Shown here: positions 35,693-47,182 of the stretch, in pieces
Position numbering within the stretch: the first letter of the stretch is position 1
Layout of the letters: every line of letters begins with the position of its first letter
Source of the DNA: Erinaceus europaeus
Taxonomy: Eukaryota; Chordata; Mammalia; Eulipotyphla; Erinaceidae
DNA length: 64,000 bases
Direction: 5' to 3'
NCBI RefSeq assembly: GCF_950295315.1
Contig: NC_080168.1
Location: 67,961,254 to 68,025,253 of the forward strand
The notes under the pieces: generated by a model
The model's input: only the letters and a program-made list of their open reading frames with translations
The model's database searches: none
What the model was told of the DNA's origin: nothing
Program-made: the position numbers and the translations under genes

Positions 35693-36059
35693 CATGAAAT
35701 TCACTAGTAAAATTATGCAGGTTTGAATATTTTTGGAGGTCATTCTGTGTATTTTATTACTTGCAAGAATGCCGGCACAGGCTGATAGTGATAAAGTGAA
35801 ATAATATACTATTGCACCTCACACAGTAGAAGCAACAGACTTTCATAAAGGCTGATTCTGATCCATTGTGCCCTTTCCTCCAGCTTTAAACCTCAGGATG
35901 TAATAGGCAGAGTGCTTTTCTTAGAACACATATCCCACCCCCATCCCCTTTCTAATTGGATAAAACTATTATGTACCTTTGTTAACTCTTGATCATCTGT
36001 GTTGGTGTTGGGGGAGAACAAATAGTACTACCCACAGCCATTATATCTAACATTAATTT

Positions 36060-36322
36060 TTTTAAATAATTTTTTAATATTTATTGAATCCCTTTTGTTG
36101 CGTTTGTTCTATTTTTGTAGTTGTTATTGTTGTTGTTGGTTAGGAAAGAGAGAAATGGAGAGGGGGAAGACGGGGAGAAAAAGACACCTGCAGACTTGCT
36201 TCCCCACTTGTGAATCAACTCCCCTGCAGGTGGCGAACTGGAGGCTCGAACTGGGATCCTTATGCCAGTCCTTCCACTTTGCAACACATGCACTTAACCC
36301 ACTGCACTACCGCCTGACTCCC
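36060..36322 (-). repeat. SINE, family A
   Basis: Antisense copy, head at 36305-36320 (ctaccgcctgactccc). Confidence 0.85.
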
Positions 36323-36439
36323 AACTATTATTTCTATAACTATCTGCATTTACATACATTTACCTATTTTTCCTGTGGCCCTGCGTTTTCTTCCTTTCTA
36401 ACTCACACCTACACCTATCACTACTTTCAAATGTTCTTC

Positions 36440-36943
36440 TTTTTTTCCTCTTCTCTCTCTCTGGGTCCTGGTGGAATTGGAGTCCAGAGCCCTCTGGTTA
36501 TCTTCTCCTAACATTTCTTCCCCTCTGAGAGTATGAATCAAAATTACTTATGGGGTACAGAAGGTGGGAATTCTGGCTTCTGTAATTGCTTCTCCACCAG
36601 ACATGGACACCTGGCTGGGTTGTTTGCCCAGGGAAATCAGGATGAAACCATAGTAGCATTTGCAACTTGGTGGCAGATTATTGGAGTTGGAAGCTTGACA
36701 TCTATAGGTTGGTCTCTCTGGATACAATCCTAAGTGAAAAGGCATGGTGGCACTGGCATTGGTGGCATTGATTTAATTGAAGTCTGCAGACGCAGTATAG
36801 CAGACTAGGAGATCTAGAGGAGAAGCATCAAAAAATAACAAAGTCGCAAAGGTTCCAGGACTGGGAGAAATACAGATTTTAATGAGAATGGGGAAGGTAC
36901 TTTCCAGTCTTAAGTTTAAGAAAGCAATAGATAATAATAATAA

Positions 36944-36945
<2 letters not shown>
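36440..36945 (-). mobile_element. Older L1 3' UTR fragment
   Basis: Diverged from the UTR at 31200-31920; shared landmarks are ggttccaggactggg (36860) and aagaaagcaatagata. Followed by a (TTA)n run at 36943-36976. Confidence 0.6.
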
Positions 36946-36977
<32 letters not shown>

Positions 36978-37012
36978 ACAAAGTTACTTAGGAGTTTAGT
37001 TAGAAAAACACC

Positions 37013-37172
37013 ATGATGATTTGGGAGGTGGCTTAATGGATCTCAAGCATGAGGTCCTGAGTTCAACCCCCGGTGACAGCACGAGTACCAGTGTGATGTC
37101 TGGTTATTTCCCTCTCTTCTCCTCTTATCATTCTCATTAATAAATAAAATATTAAAAAAAAGAAAAGAAAAA
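37013..37172 (+). repeat. SINE, family D
   Basis: A fourth tRNA-derived pattern: gggaggtggcttaatgg ... tctcaagcatgaggtcctgagttcaacccccgg, with a short tail ATTAATAAATAAAA. Diverged relatives occur at 37500-37655, 44335-44430, 45165-45290 (opposite sense in part) and 62510-62595. Confidence 0.65.
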
Positions 37173-37344
37173 TACCATGGATAGGAAATCCATGCCATAT
37201 TTGACCTCACCATGGAAAAATCACTAATTTAACCTGTAACATTGATTATTAATTTTGCTGCTATTTTTCATGTTAGTTAATCAAACATATTGGATGGGTA
37301 GAGGAAACAATGCTGTCTTTATTTATTTAAATGTTTTATATTAA

Positions 37345-37490
37345 GGGGGCAGGTGCTAAGTAACTGGGTAGAGTGCACACTTCACCATGCAGGAGGACCT
37401 GTGTTCAAGCCCTGGTATCCCCATAGGAACACTTGCATGGGGGTGGTGACAGGCAGAGAGAATCTTCACAAATAGTGAGTGCAGTGTTAT
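37345..37490 (+). repeat. SINE, family B, truncated
   Basis: Head gggggcaggtgctaagtaactggg and B-box GTGTTCAAGCCC. Confidence 0.65.
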
Positions 37491-37776
37491 GGTGTCTTAC
37501 CTCTCTCAGGAGATGTCTAAACATAGAGTAGGAGTATAGTATGTAAAGCATTGGACTGTCAACTTTTGAGGTCGAGTTCAATTCTTGACATGCCAATTGC
37601 CAAAGTGATGCTCTAGTTCTTTATCTGATTAATAAATAAGTAAATCTTAAAAAAGAAACAAAGAAAGAATAGTCTTCAGGGAGCAGCATCATACAGGTGT
37701 GATTTTCAACAATAACCCGACAAAAAGAAAATAGTTTAAAAGTTTGAAAGAATTATTGGGGTGGGGTATTGGTTTA

Positions 37777-38133
37777 TGTTGCAGGGGAGAGAGAAGAGAC
37801 CGGAGAGAGAGGGAATACAAATATTTATTCAGGCAGACGCCTCAGAGTTGGGTGAGAGCACAGCACTTCAGGCCACATGGAGCTAGCAAGATGGCCGCCT
37901 ACTGCTATATGCAGCAACCCTTCTCTGAGTCGGTTGCTGAAGTGAGGGAAAAGGCAAGAGAGAGAAGGGCGGAAGTGTGAGGGCTTTTATGGGAGAAATT
38001 CAGTAACTGGAAAGTCCTTACGGGATTGGCTAGAAAAATGGGGGTGGAGAAAACAAGGCATTCTGGGAAGTTATGGTTTCAGCTCTAGCGGGAATGGGTG
38101 ATACCCTGAGGGTATCTGCACAATTACCCAACA
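37777..38133 (-). mobile_element. Solo LTR-like element
   Basis: Read on the minus strand it starts TGTTGGGTAATTG and ends CCTGCAACA. In order it contains a CCAAT-type box (AGCCAATC), a TATA-like box (CCCATAAAAGCC) and an AATAAA polyadenylation signal followed by a CT-rich tract. This arrangement, with TG...CA ends, is that of a retroviral LTR. No second copy or internal region is adjacent, and no convincing target-site duplication is visible. It differs from the LTRs at 55289 and 58116. Confidence 0.5.
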
Positions 38134-38287
38134 GTAGGGGTGTTCTGGAAACTGGGAACTGTATTTAGAGCTGTCTTGGGGCAGTGAACTAAATTCTTTA
38201 ATTTTCTTCAGCTTTATTATATATGCAGTGCTGAATTTTTTTCTTGTTTTTTTTTTTTTAATTTCGAGTGCATTTATTGTATTTCAG

Positions 38288-38709
38288 GTGCTGAGATGAG
38301 TCATCACCTGTTCATTTGCTTGTTCAGAAACTTGTCTCTTGTTGGTCACCACCACATCCACATCAACCTCCGTTCTCATTTGCTTGTACAGACACATTAT
38401 GATGTGAAGGCGTGTGTTTTCAGACACAATGGGAATAATATTGTCATCTGTTAGTTAAGATTTGGCTCAAGAGACATTGTCATCAGGATACTAGGATGCT
38501 TTCGAGGAAGAAGGCACTACAGAAGTACATAGGGGACATGAACAAGGAGTACCAGACTCTGGATCAGTGCTTGCAGCATCCTTCTGTGCATGAAGGGGAC
38601 TGGAGGTCTGTGAAGTGGAGGCATGCCCAGTTGACACTACTGGTAGCCATCTTCCAGGAAATCCAAGAGGCTGAGTGAGCCATAGAGGAGCTAGCCTCGA
38701 TGTGTGCAG
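38288..38709 (+). pseudogene. MTRF1: MTRF1 first coding exon, damaged copy
   Basis: MTRF1 encodes a mitochondrial peptide-chain release factor. An acceptor (tatttcag) precedes 38288 and a donor (gtaaatg) follows 38709. From ATG at 38296 the frame MSHHLFICLFRNLSL runs like human MTRF1 MNRHLCVWLFRHPSL but stops at a TAG near 38452. In another frame it resumes KIWLKRHCHQDTRML and KALQKYIGDMNKEYQTL, with an in-frame TGA before AIEELASMC. So there is a frameshift and at least one nonsense codon, while splice sites and intron flanks are kept. This indicates a DNA-level duplicate, not a retrocopy. No further MTRF1 exon follows on this strand. Confidence 0.85.
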
Positions 38710-39049
38710 GTAAATGAAATGTGTTGGTTTTCTAAACTGAACAGCTTTGCTGGATTCAGTCTTTAAGGACCTGATAAGTCATAAGCTGTATACTTGGAAA
38801 AGACAGGACTCAACTCCTAATTGTTTTAAGTATTCCAACTACTAGAAATCTATCACTAGAGTCCAAGGTTTTGTAATGCTTGGGTTTATTGTACACACGT
38901 TTGTTGAGCTTGGTCCTACATGTCACCACCTACAGTGGTACCAGTTAGAGGGTTTATATAATCTAGGCATTGTTCAGTAAGCTCCCCCAAAGCACTCTGA
39001 CCTCATTGTCTTCAGTCACCTTGAATATGATTACCCTCCTCAGTTTTTT

Positions 39050-39200
39050 TTATCTTTTTAAATAATTATTTAATGAGAGAGCATGCACACTGGTTAGCTC
39101 TGGTTTGTGATGTTGGGGTTTGAGCCTAGGATCTTGGAGCCTCAGGTATGGATGTCTTTTTGTATATCCAGTATGCTTTCTCCACAATCCCCCTGTGCTC
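39050..39200 (-). repeat. SINE, family C
   Basis: ggttagctctggtttgtgatgttggggtttgagcctagg; a further fragment lies at 39430-39540. Confidence 0.65.
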
Positions 39201-39841
39201 TATTCTGGTCCTTAACCTCCTCCCCTTCTCCTTTAACAAGAGCGCCATATTTTGTAATTTTTATACCTCATGTGGTAGTGAAAATAGGCTTTATCATAGA
39301 CTTTAGCATTTTGTGGTTGTATCAATATCAAGAAATTACATGACGTTGGATTTTATACTTCGGTAAATAGAACACAAAGCACTTTTATTTGATTGAAAAC
39401 GACAGAGTTCTAAAACAATAGTTTGCTTTTTTATTCTAGGACAGTGGTGCTCTCGCATGTGGTGATGCCAGGGATTGAACCTGGGGCCAAGGAACTACAG
39501 GCATGAAAGTCTTACTTAACCATATGCTATCTCCTACTGATGTTTGCCATATATACATAAGTAGAGAAAATCCCAATTAATTTCAAAACTTAACTTATTT
39601 GGGTTGATATTTATTTAGGCACCTCCTTTCTCAATGTGTTGATTAATTACCAGTTTCTGTAATTACTTACAGACATTTAAATCATAACCTTTTGGGGGTT
39701 AAGATTATTTTTTTCATACAAGAGGACATACTTATTAATTGTAATTTTTAATGATTCTAACTGTTCTTTAGTGTAATAATACTTTTTGCTTATAACTGAA
39801 AGTATAATGGGAAACATTTGTTCTTCTTTTATATTATTATT

Positions 39842-40480
39842 ATTTCTTTTTTTATTGGGGAATTAATGTTACACATTCAACAATAAGTACAATAGTTTGT
39901 ACATGCAAAACATCCCTCAGTTTCCCATATAATAATACAACCCCCACTAGGTCCTCTGAATCCTTCTTGGACCTGTATTCTCCCCACCCACCCACCCACA
40001 CCAGAGTTTTTTACTTTGGTTCGATACGCCAATTCCATTTCATGTTCTACTTGTGTTTTCTTTTCTGATCTTGTTTTTCAACTTCTGCCTGAGAGTGAGA
40101 TCATCCCATATTCATCCTTCTGTTTATGACTTATTTCTTATTTCTGACTTGTTTCTTTCCTATTCTTTATCCCTCTGGGAGTATGGACTTAGAGACATTA
40201 TGGTGTGCAGAATGTAGAAGGTCTGGCTTCTGTAACTGCTTCCATGCTACATGGATGTTTACAGGTGGATCCATACTCTCAGCCTGTCTTTCTCTTTCCC
40301 TAGTGGGGCAGAGCTCTGGGGAAGTGGGGCTCCAGGACACATTGGTGGAATCGTCAGTCCAGGGAAGTCTGGTAAGCATCTTGGTAGCATCTGAAACCTG
40401 GTGTCTGAAAAAAGAGTTAGCATATAAAGCCAGACAAATTGTTGACCAATCATGAACCTAAAGGCTGGAATATTGCAGAT
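39842..40480 (-). mobile_element. L1 3' end fragments (two joined pieces)
   Basis: 39842-40130 matches the tattggggaattaatg...cccccactaggtcctc UTR type, and 40140-40480 the tatggacttagagac...gttgaccaatcatgaacc type. The join at about 40135 suggests a recombined or nested pair. Confidence 0.7.
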
Positions 40481-40533
40481 GAAGACTTGGGGTCTCCATT
40501 TTGAAGATAGCTAGTAGGCCTATTTTAGTTCTA

Positions 40534-40637
40534 TTCCAAAGGGATATATATTCCAATGGGATATTATATTCCAAAGGGATATATATTCCAAAAGGATATT
40601 ATATTGCAAGGGATATATATTCCAAAGGGATATTATT
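40534..40637. repeat. Minisatellite, about 20-bp unit
   Basis: Five to six imperfect units of TTCCAAAGGGATATATA alternating with a TTCCAAWGGGATATTATA variant. Confidence 0.9.
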
Positions 40638-40844
40638 TTCCTACTGCTTTGTCCTCCTCTCAGGCAGTCTCATCCTGCAGGTAGCAGGGGTAGGTCTGGG
40701 CAAAGCCCTATTTCTCTTTCTGGCTCTGAGATTTTGAACTTTACATCCTGTCTCTAGATTTTATTCAAACTTAAGTCTGTCTCTAAACCCTAACACCATC
40801 AAAACAAAATGAGTTGAGTTAAAGTCTTAAAATTTATTTTGGAT

Positions 40845-41460
40845 TTGAGTCCCCACCACACCTGCAGAGGAAAAGATTTGTGAATGGTGAAGCAGTGCTG
40901 CAGGTTTCTCTCTCTCTCTCTCTCTTCTCCCTCTTTACTTCCCCTTTCCCTTTTGATTTCTGCTGTTACTGTCTAATAAATAAAGATAATAAAAATATTT
41001 TTATTTTTTAATTTTCAAAATATTTATCTTCCCTTTTCTTGCCCTTGTTGTTTTATTGTTGTAGTTATTATTGTTCTTATTGATGTCATTGTAGTTGGAT
41101 AGGACAGAGAGAAATGGAGAGAGGAGGGGAAGACAGAGAGGGGGAGAGAAAGACACCTGGAGACCTGCTTCACTGCTTGTGAAGCAAACCCCCTGCAGTT
41201 TGAGAGCCAGTGTACTTAACCTACTGTGCTACCACCTGACTTCCTTTAGATTATTTTTAAGGAATTTATATTTACAATTTAATTTTGATTTGATAGAACT
41301 AGGCAATTCATACAAGGAAGGGAGATGATGAGAGAGACAAACACACGTGCAGCTCTGCTTGCTTGTCAAGCTTTCCCCCACCCCTTAGCAGGTAGGCACT
41401 GGGGCCTTGAACCTGGGTCATGGTTATGTGCATGCTCAACTGAGATGACCACCACCTGTG
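40845..41460. repeat. SINE cluster: family B (+), family A (-), family B (-)
   Basis: 40845-41000 sense 3' part of family B; 41005-41243 antisense family A lacking part of its body; 41285-41460 antisense family B. Confidence 0.7.
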
Positions 41461-41494
41461 CCTATTATAAAATTATTAAAGACTTTCTTAAGAA

Positions 41495-41945
41495 TCCTGT
41501 CAACTCTTCATCTGCACTATTCCAGCCTTTAGGTCCATGATTGATCAACAATTTGTTTGGCTTTGTGTGTTAACTCTTGTCAACCACCAGGTTCCAGATG
41601 CTAGCATGATGCTGACCAAACTTCCCTGGACAGACAACCCCACCAGTGTGTCCTGGAGCTCTGCTTCCCCAGAGCCCTTCCCCACTAGGGAAAGGGAGAG
41701 ACAGGCTGGGAGTATGGCTCAACCAGTAAACGCCCATGTTCAGCCTGGATGCAATTGCAGAAGCCAGACCTTCCATCTTCTGCATCCCACAGTGACCTTG
41801 GGTCCATACTCCCAGGGTTAAAGAATAAGAAAGCTATCAGGGTAGGGGATGGGATACAGTGTTCTGGTGGTGGGAATTGTGTGGAATTATACCCCTCTTA
41901 TCCTATGTTTTACTCAGCGTTTCCTTTTTATAAATAAAGAATTTT
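41495..41945 (+). mobile_element. L1 3' UTR, sense
   Basis: Sense copy of the UTR seen antisense at 31200-31450 (ttgatcaacaatttgtttggc ... ttccctggacagacaacccc) through to the 3' terminus and ATAAATAAAG tail at 41930. Confidence 0.8.
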
Positions 41946-41949
41946 AAAA

Positions 41950-42095
41950 AGGGAGTTTGGAGTTAGCACATTGGGTTTAGCGCAGGTGGCACAGTATAAG
42001 GATCCTAGTTCAAGCCTGAAGGGGCCTGGCTTCACAGGCGGTGAAGCAGGTCTGCAGGTGTCTATCTTTCTCTCCCCCTGTCTTCTCTTCTTCCC
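41950..42095 (+). repeat. 3'-truncated SINE, family A
   Basis: Head and body to tctatctttctctccccctgtcttctcttc; the tail is replaced by the GC-rich block that follows. Confidence 0.75.
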
Positions 42096-43640
42096 TTTGT
42101 CCCAGCTGCATCCACAGCAGCGCCATGGAGCCCTGCGGCCCTGCCCTGAGGCCCCGTCGCCTCCACGCCGCATTGCGTAGCGTCGCGTCACGTCACCCCC
42201 GCGCCGCGTTGCGTCACGTCGGATCACGTCTCACCCATAGGCCCCAGCGCTGGCGCCCGACCCGCGCACTGAGCGCCCAGCCAGGACTGTGCGGAGGCCC
42301 CCCGTGTGGAAGTACTGCTGGGGACTCCCGAAGGTGCTGTGCCAGACAGCAGCCAGCCGCCAGGTCCAAAGTGCCGTGCTTGAGCCCATGTAGTGAGATT
42401 CCTCCCAATTCCAAGTAACTGGCCCCTGGTTCCCGCGCCCTGGAAGGCTGGGGTGTCGCGCTGCCTGGGAAGGTGTTGGGTGGGGGGAGGGGCGAAGTCG
42501 GGGTGCAGCCACAGAGGGGCCAGCGCCCCCGGACCCCAAGCCCTGGGCCAGGTGCAACCCGGAGTGGTGGCTGCGCCCCCCAACCGCCAGGACCCAGCGG
42601 CCTTGAGTGGGGCGCTCCCAGGGGAGGTGTCCGCGAGCCCCCAGACCCCGCCCCGTCCCGCAGGGACACCCTGGAAGGGTGGCTGCGCCCCCAGATCCCG
42701 CTGCTTTCGGCTTCCTGGAGCGCGAGCTCAGGGACCCTGCCAGAGAGTTGGTGCGGCCGGCCTTCCCTTTCCTTCTTGCAGGGAGAGGTGTATTCGGGTC
42801 CCTGGGTCTCGCCCAGTGTGTCTGAGCTGGAGGCTCCAAGCGCCCTGAGGGTGAGGACCCGCCCGCGCAGCTGGAGGCCGGGCAGTGCGCCTCCCAACCA
42901 CCCCAACCGCCTTGGGCAGGAGGGGACCCCAGAACCCACCAGCCTGCCATGGCTTCAGGAGCGGCCAGGCCCAGAGAACTTTCCGCGCTCCCGCCCACCC
43001 GAAATGTGCGCCCACTGTCCTTCCTCTTGGTGTGTGGCCCACGACGAGGTCCTCGGGGGACGCCTGTTTGGAATCCTGAACTTGGAGTTTGGCCTAGGGC
43101 AACATGGCGAGCCAAGCTCCCAGACTAGGGTGAAGGAGGCTGGGGCGCGGGGTGCGCGTCCAGGTTGGGGGTCTCCTCGCACTAGTAGAACTGCAGTGTT
43201 TTCTCTGCCTCTGTCTCTCTCGGAAGAGACATGCATTTCAGAGCTGTGCCACAGGCCTGCTGGCTCCAACCGCTGTTGAGCCCTGGGCCCGGGCTGTGGA
43301 TTGGGTCTGGGCTGAGGGTCTGGTACTTTTCAACCTGCTGGTCCTGGGAGGCCACTCCTAGCGCCCACCCCCAACTCTCCTAGTCCTGGAGGGCTGGGGC
43401 TTGGCAGGGCTCCGTGTGTGGTGGGGGTGGGCAGGGGTCGCCTGGGGTTCTTGTGTCTGTGGGGACAGTCCTGGAGAGACTGCAGTTTCCCTGTGCACAC
43501 AATGGGGCAGCCAGGGCGCTGGCAGGTGGGAGCTGCACTAGGAGCCAGGCAGAGCCAGGCAGGAGCCAATCTTGGAGCTGGGTAGGAACCGGGCAGGAAC
43601 CGCGGTTTTAAAAAAAAGGAAATTTTAAAAAAGGAGAAAA
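42096..43640. other. Isolated GC- and CpG-rich block of unknown identity
   Basis: Base composition changes sharply at about 42096 and returns to AT-rich at about 43600. CpG is frequent, and there is a GC-box-like CCCCGCCCCG at 42646. Long frames in several registers on both strands (for example 42231-43115 on the minus strand and 42473-43279 on the plus strand) are expected from low stop density and show no family resemblance. There is one internal repeat, GGTGGCTGCGCCCCC (42567 and 42677), and tandem CAGG(A/C)GCC-like units at 43520-43600. The block ends in an A-rich run (ttttaaaaaaaaggaaattttaaaaaagg). It could be a CpG-island promoter or a retrocopy of a GC-rich transcript; I recognise neither. 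Confidence 0.6.
42165..42232. promoter_or_regulatory. Cluster of CRE-core motifs (CGTCACGT type)
   Basis: The motifs gcgtcgcgtcacgtcac and gcgtcacgtcggatcacgtc give at least three TGACG cores in 60 bases, on the minus strand, at the left edge of the GC-rich block. The CREB/ATF-binding role is inference. Confidence 0.3.
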
Positions 43641-43841
43641 TGTTACTTATTAATACAAAAAAGAGAAGCAGAGCATGACTATTGGACATGCAAATCTGGG
43701 GATTGAATTCAGGACTTAATGCCTACAGATCCATTGCCCTAGCCATTCTGCAATTCCAAAGTATAAATAGGTTATTTTATTTTTGTTGTTGTTGTTGTCA
43801 CCAAGGTCTCATTGTCCCCCTTTTTTTTCTTTTCTATTCTT

Positions 43842-44122
43842 TTCCACTCTTTTTTAATTTTTATTTATTTTTCCTTTTTGTTGCCTAACATTGTTGTGGT
43901 TATTAATGTCGTTGTTGTTGGATAGGACGGAGAGAAATGGAGAGAGGAGGGGAAGACAGAGAGGGGGAGAGAAAGACAGACACCTGCAGACCTGCTTTAC
44001 CACTTGTGAAGGGACTCCCCTGCAGGTGGAGAGCCAGGGGCTCAAACCGCAATCTTTCCACCAGTCCTTGAGCTTTGCACCATGTGCGCTTAACCTGCTG
44101 TGCCACTGCCAGACTCCAACTG
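43842..44122 (-). repeat. SINE, family A
   Basis: Antisense full-length copy, head tgccactgccagactcc at its right end. Confidence 0.85.
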
Positions 44123-44162
44123 TATCCATCTCGTAACACTTTTTAAATAAGATTATAATATA

Positions 44163-44270
44163 GTCCTAGCTTAGATAGTACATATACTAAAATTGGCATG
44201 ATACAGAGAAGATTAGCATGGCCCCTGCTCAAAGATTACACACAGATTCATGAGGCATACCATATTTTTT
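44163..44270 (+). pseudogene. U6 snRNA pseudogene
   Basis: Matches U6 along its length: acatatactaaaattgg, then gatacagagaagattagcatgg, then gcccctgc and the 3' end ccatatttttt. It has substitutions in the 5' stem-loop (gtcctagcttagatagt) and in the 3' half. An A-rich stretch (aaataaagga) follows, as expected of a retrotransposed copy. Confidence 0.92.
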
Positions 44271-44334
44271 AAATAAAGGATTATACAATATATGTACACA
44301 CATATAAATAATTATAATCTTTAAAGAGCCAGTT

Positions 44335-44590
44335 AATGCAAGCTGGGAGGTGGTTCAGTAGCAAGAGATCTGGATTTGTATGTGTGGGATCCCAGGTCTG
44401 TCTGAACTCTGGTTCTACATATGCTGAAGCTCTTTTAAAAGATTTATTAATCAGTGAGGGAGAAAGGGAGGGGAGAGAGAGAGAGAGAGACGAAACACTA
44501 TAGCATCAGTCTGGAACATGTGATGCTGGAGGTAGAATTCAGAACCTCATGCTTGAGTCCAAAACTCCAACCACTGTGCCAGCCTCCAGG
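44335..44590. repeat. SINE family D fragments in head-to-tail opposite orientation
   Basis: 44335-44430 sense-type head (gggaggtggttcagtagc); 44430-44590 antisense with gagagaga run at 44476-44489. Confidence 0.5.
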
Positions 44591-44659
44591 GCTGCAGATT
44601 GACTTTTTTGAATAAAATCATGGTAATATTGTTCTCTTAACTGTAAATCTTTTAAGTAA

Positions 44660-44947
44660 TACAAAGACTTTTTATTTTTTTTAATATTTATTCCCTTTTG
44701 TTGCCCTTATTGTTTTATTGTTGTAGTTATTATTGTTGTTGTCGTTGTAGGATAGGACAGAGAGAAATGGAGAGAGGAGGGGAAGACAAAGAGGAGGAGA
44801 GAAAGATAGACACCCGCAGACCTGCTTCACCTCTTGTGAAGCGACTCCCCTGCAGGTGGGGAGCTGGGGTTGGAACCGGGATCCTTATGCCGGTCCTTGT
44901 GCTTTGCGCCACCTGCGCTTAACCCACTGCGCTACAGCCCGACTCCC
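44660..44947 (-). repeat. SINE, family A, near consensus
   Basis: Antisense, very close to the inner copy at 27575-27868; both look like the youngest subfamily. Confidence 0.9.
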
Positions 44948-45299
44948 ATACAAAGACTTTTAAAAAAATTTTTCTCAAATATTGTGCCTGGGGATCAATC
45001 CCACCCAGAACCTTGCATCTGCATGGGACAGCTGAGAAACCTCCCTGCCAGTCTCCATTCTGTATCCTTTAAGAGACGGAGACATGCAAAGCCCTGCTCC
45101 TCTTTGCATGGAGTCACTCCCATTGCCGGCCTGTGGTGTTCACTTGCATTGTCGAGGATCAGACCCCCAGCCACATGCTATATACAGCATGTGCTTTACG
45201 CCCTGAGCCGCCTTCTGAATCTCAGTTTGATTCCTGGCATTGCATGTACCAGAATGATGCTCTCATTCTCTCTCATGAATAAAATGTTATGTTATATAT

Positions 45300-45785
45300 G
45301 TTATTTATGTTATGTTTTTAATTAACATATGTTGTGTTGTGTTTTCTGTTGAAGAAACAGACAACCTGCATCTAGATTTAGGCTGGTAACTGGACTCAAC
45401 AATAGGCCAGGCCCATTTAAAATCCAGAATCAACAAATTTAGAACCATGGCAAAGGAGAGAACAGTCACTACAATCTTTTTTTTAAGACACTAGGTAGCT
45501 TCTTTGCATTGGTCTCTCTCTTTATATAAAGTTATTTTCAATATCTGTATTTATGATTGAAGTGGGTCAAGCTGACTTAGTTCTCCTTGAGCCAGACAAC
45601 GTATGTATCTACATTTGGGTCACAATACCCTGCTGTATGTTGATCTTTGAAAGTAAATGAATATGCTGGGATAGTTTGGGAGGCAGAACTTGGAGAAAGA
45701 ATCATCGTCATCCATAGGTGTTTCTACATTCAGCCTTCACATAGGAAACACCTCAAGATATCAGTATCAGAGCAACCATTTACAA
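45300..45785. other. Unannotated stretch
   Basis: No recognisable feature. Confidence 0.4.
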
Positions 45786-45789
45786 GTAT

Positions 45790-46325
45790 TTTTTCAAGAT
45801 TTATTTTACTTTACATGTTTATTGAATAAAGACAGAGAAACTGAGATGGTAGGGGGAGGTAGAGAGAAAGACACCAACAGTACTGCTTAACCGCTTGTGA
45901 AGCTTCCTTCTTTGCAGGTGAGTCTACAGTTATTACCATCTTAAGGCAGGTATCCTTTCTTTCTTTCTTTCTTTCTTTCTCTTTATTTTTAGTTTCTTTA
46001 TTGGGGAATTAATACTTTACATTCCACAGTAAATACAATAGTTTATACTTGCATAACAATTCCCAGTTTTCCATAGAGCAATCTATGTATCATTTCTTTT
46101 CTTTCTTTCTTTTTTTTTGTTATTGGATAGCGACAAAGAGAAATTGAGAGAGAAGGGGGAGGTAGAGAGGAATAGAGACAGAGAGACACCTGCAGGCCTG
46201 CTTTACTACCTGTGAAGCAACTCCCCTGCAGGTGGGGAGCAGGGGCCTTGATCCAGGATCCTAAATGGTCCTTGCTCTTTGTGCCATGTGGGCTTAGCCC
46301 ACTGTGCTACCCTCTGGCTCCCTTA
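45790..46325 (-). repeat. Antisense SINE B, L1 3' UTR piece and SINE A
   Basis: 45790-45925 SINE B; (TTTC)n 45957-45982; L1 UTR fragment 45985-46085 (tttattggggaattaatac); SINE A 46100-46322. Confidence 0.7.
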
Positions 46326-46461
46326 GGTATCATTTCTAAAGCCTGTTAAATCTAAAATGTTCTTATCCTTTTGTAGTAATTTCCTGATTCATGTTTCCTT
46401 GTCTTCAACATCTTGGTTCTGTTTTAGTTTGCCTTGTGGGAACTCCCATCTGTCTTTGGTC

Positions 46462-46612
46462 ATCCCTCCCGCCCACTCCCACCCCCCACTGGCCCAGGAA
46501 GCTACATGTCTACCCCTCACCACTGGGTTTTTACTTTGGTGCCCTACTTACAATTTGATCAGGTCCTGCTTTTAGTTTCCCTTTCAGATCTTCTTAATCA
46601 ACTTCTGTCAAT
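46462..46612 (-). mobile_element. L1 3' fragment
   Basis: Same sequence type as 32235-32370 (actcccaccccccactggcc ... caggtcctgcttttagtttccc); followed by (TA)n at 46619-46660. Confidence 0.75.
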
Positions 46613-46615
46613 TTT

Positions 46616-46662
<47 letters not shown>

Positions 46663-46663
<1 letters not shown>

Positions 46664-47068
46664 TATTTATTTATTATTGGACAGAGACAGAGAACTTGGG
46701 AAGGGAGGGGGAGATAGAAAAGGAGAGAGACAGAGAAACACCTACAGCCTTGCTTTACCACTTGTGAAGCTTCCCCTACTCCCTGCAGCTAGGGACCAGG
46801 GGCTTGAACCTGGTTCATTATGCAATGTATTTTGTGTGCTTAACCAGAAGAACCACTGCTGACCCCCTGTATATTTTATTCATTTATTATTTCCTGGATA
46901 GAAATTGAGAGGGAACAGAAGATGTAGAGGGGGAGACACAGAGAGACACCTGCAGCGCTGCCTCACCACTTGTGAAGCTTCTCTTCAGCTGGTTGGATCT
47001 TGGGCTTGAACCTTAGTCCTTGTGCATTGTAACATGTGCACTCCACTGTTTTCACCACATCCTAGACC
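46663..47068 (-). repeat. Two antisense SINEs, family B
   Basis: 46663-46866 and 46870-47068, each with its own body and head. Confidence 0.75.
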
Positions 47069-47182
47069 CCATTTTTTCATTTTAAATTTAAAAATTGAAA
47101 GCAGCTATTGGTAACAGTAGAATTATGTAGGTATGAAACTGGAGCTCTAAAATACATCAACATATTAATCTTTCTTTAAAGG

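Noticed and set aside
42231..43115. 294-codon frame on the minus strand, and a 268-codon plus-strand frame overlapping it
   Set aside because: Both lie in the CpG-rich block where stop codons are rare; the composition is Gly/Pro/Arg/Ser low complexity and no family is recognised. The block is reported, the frames are not.
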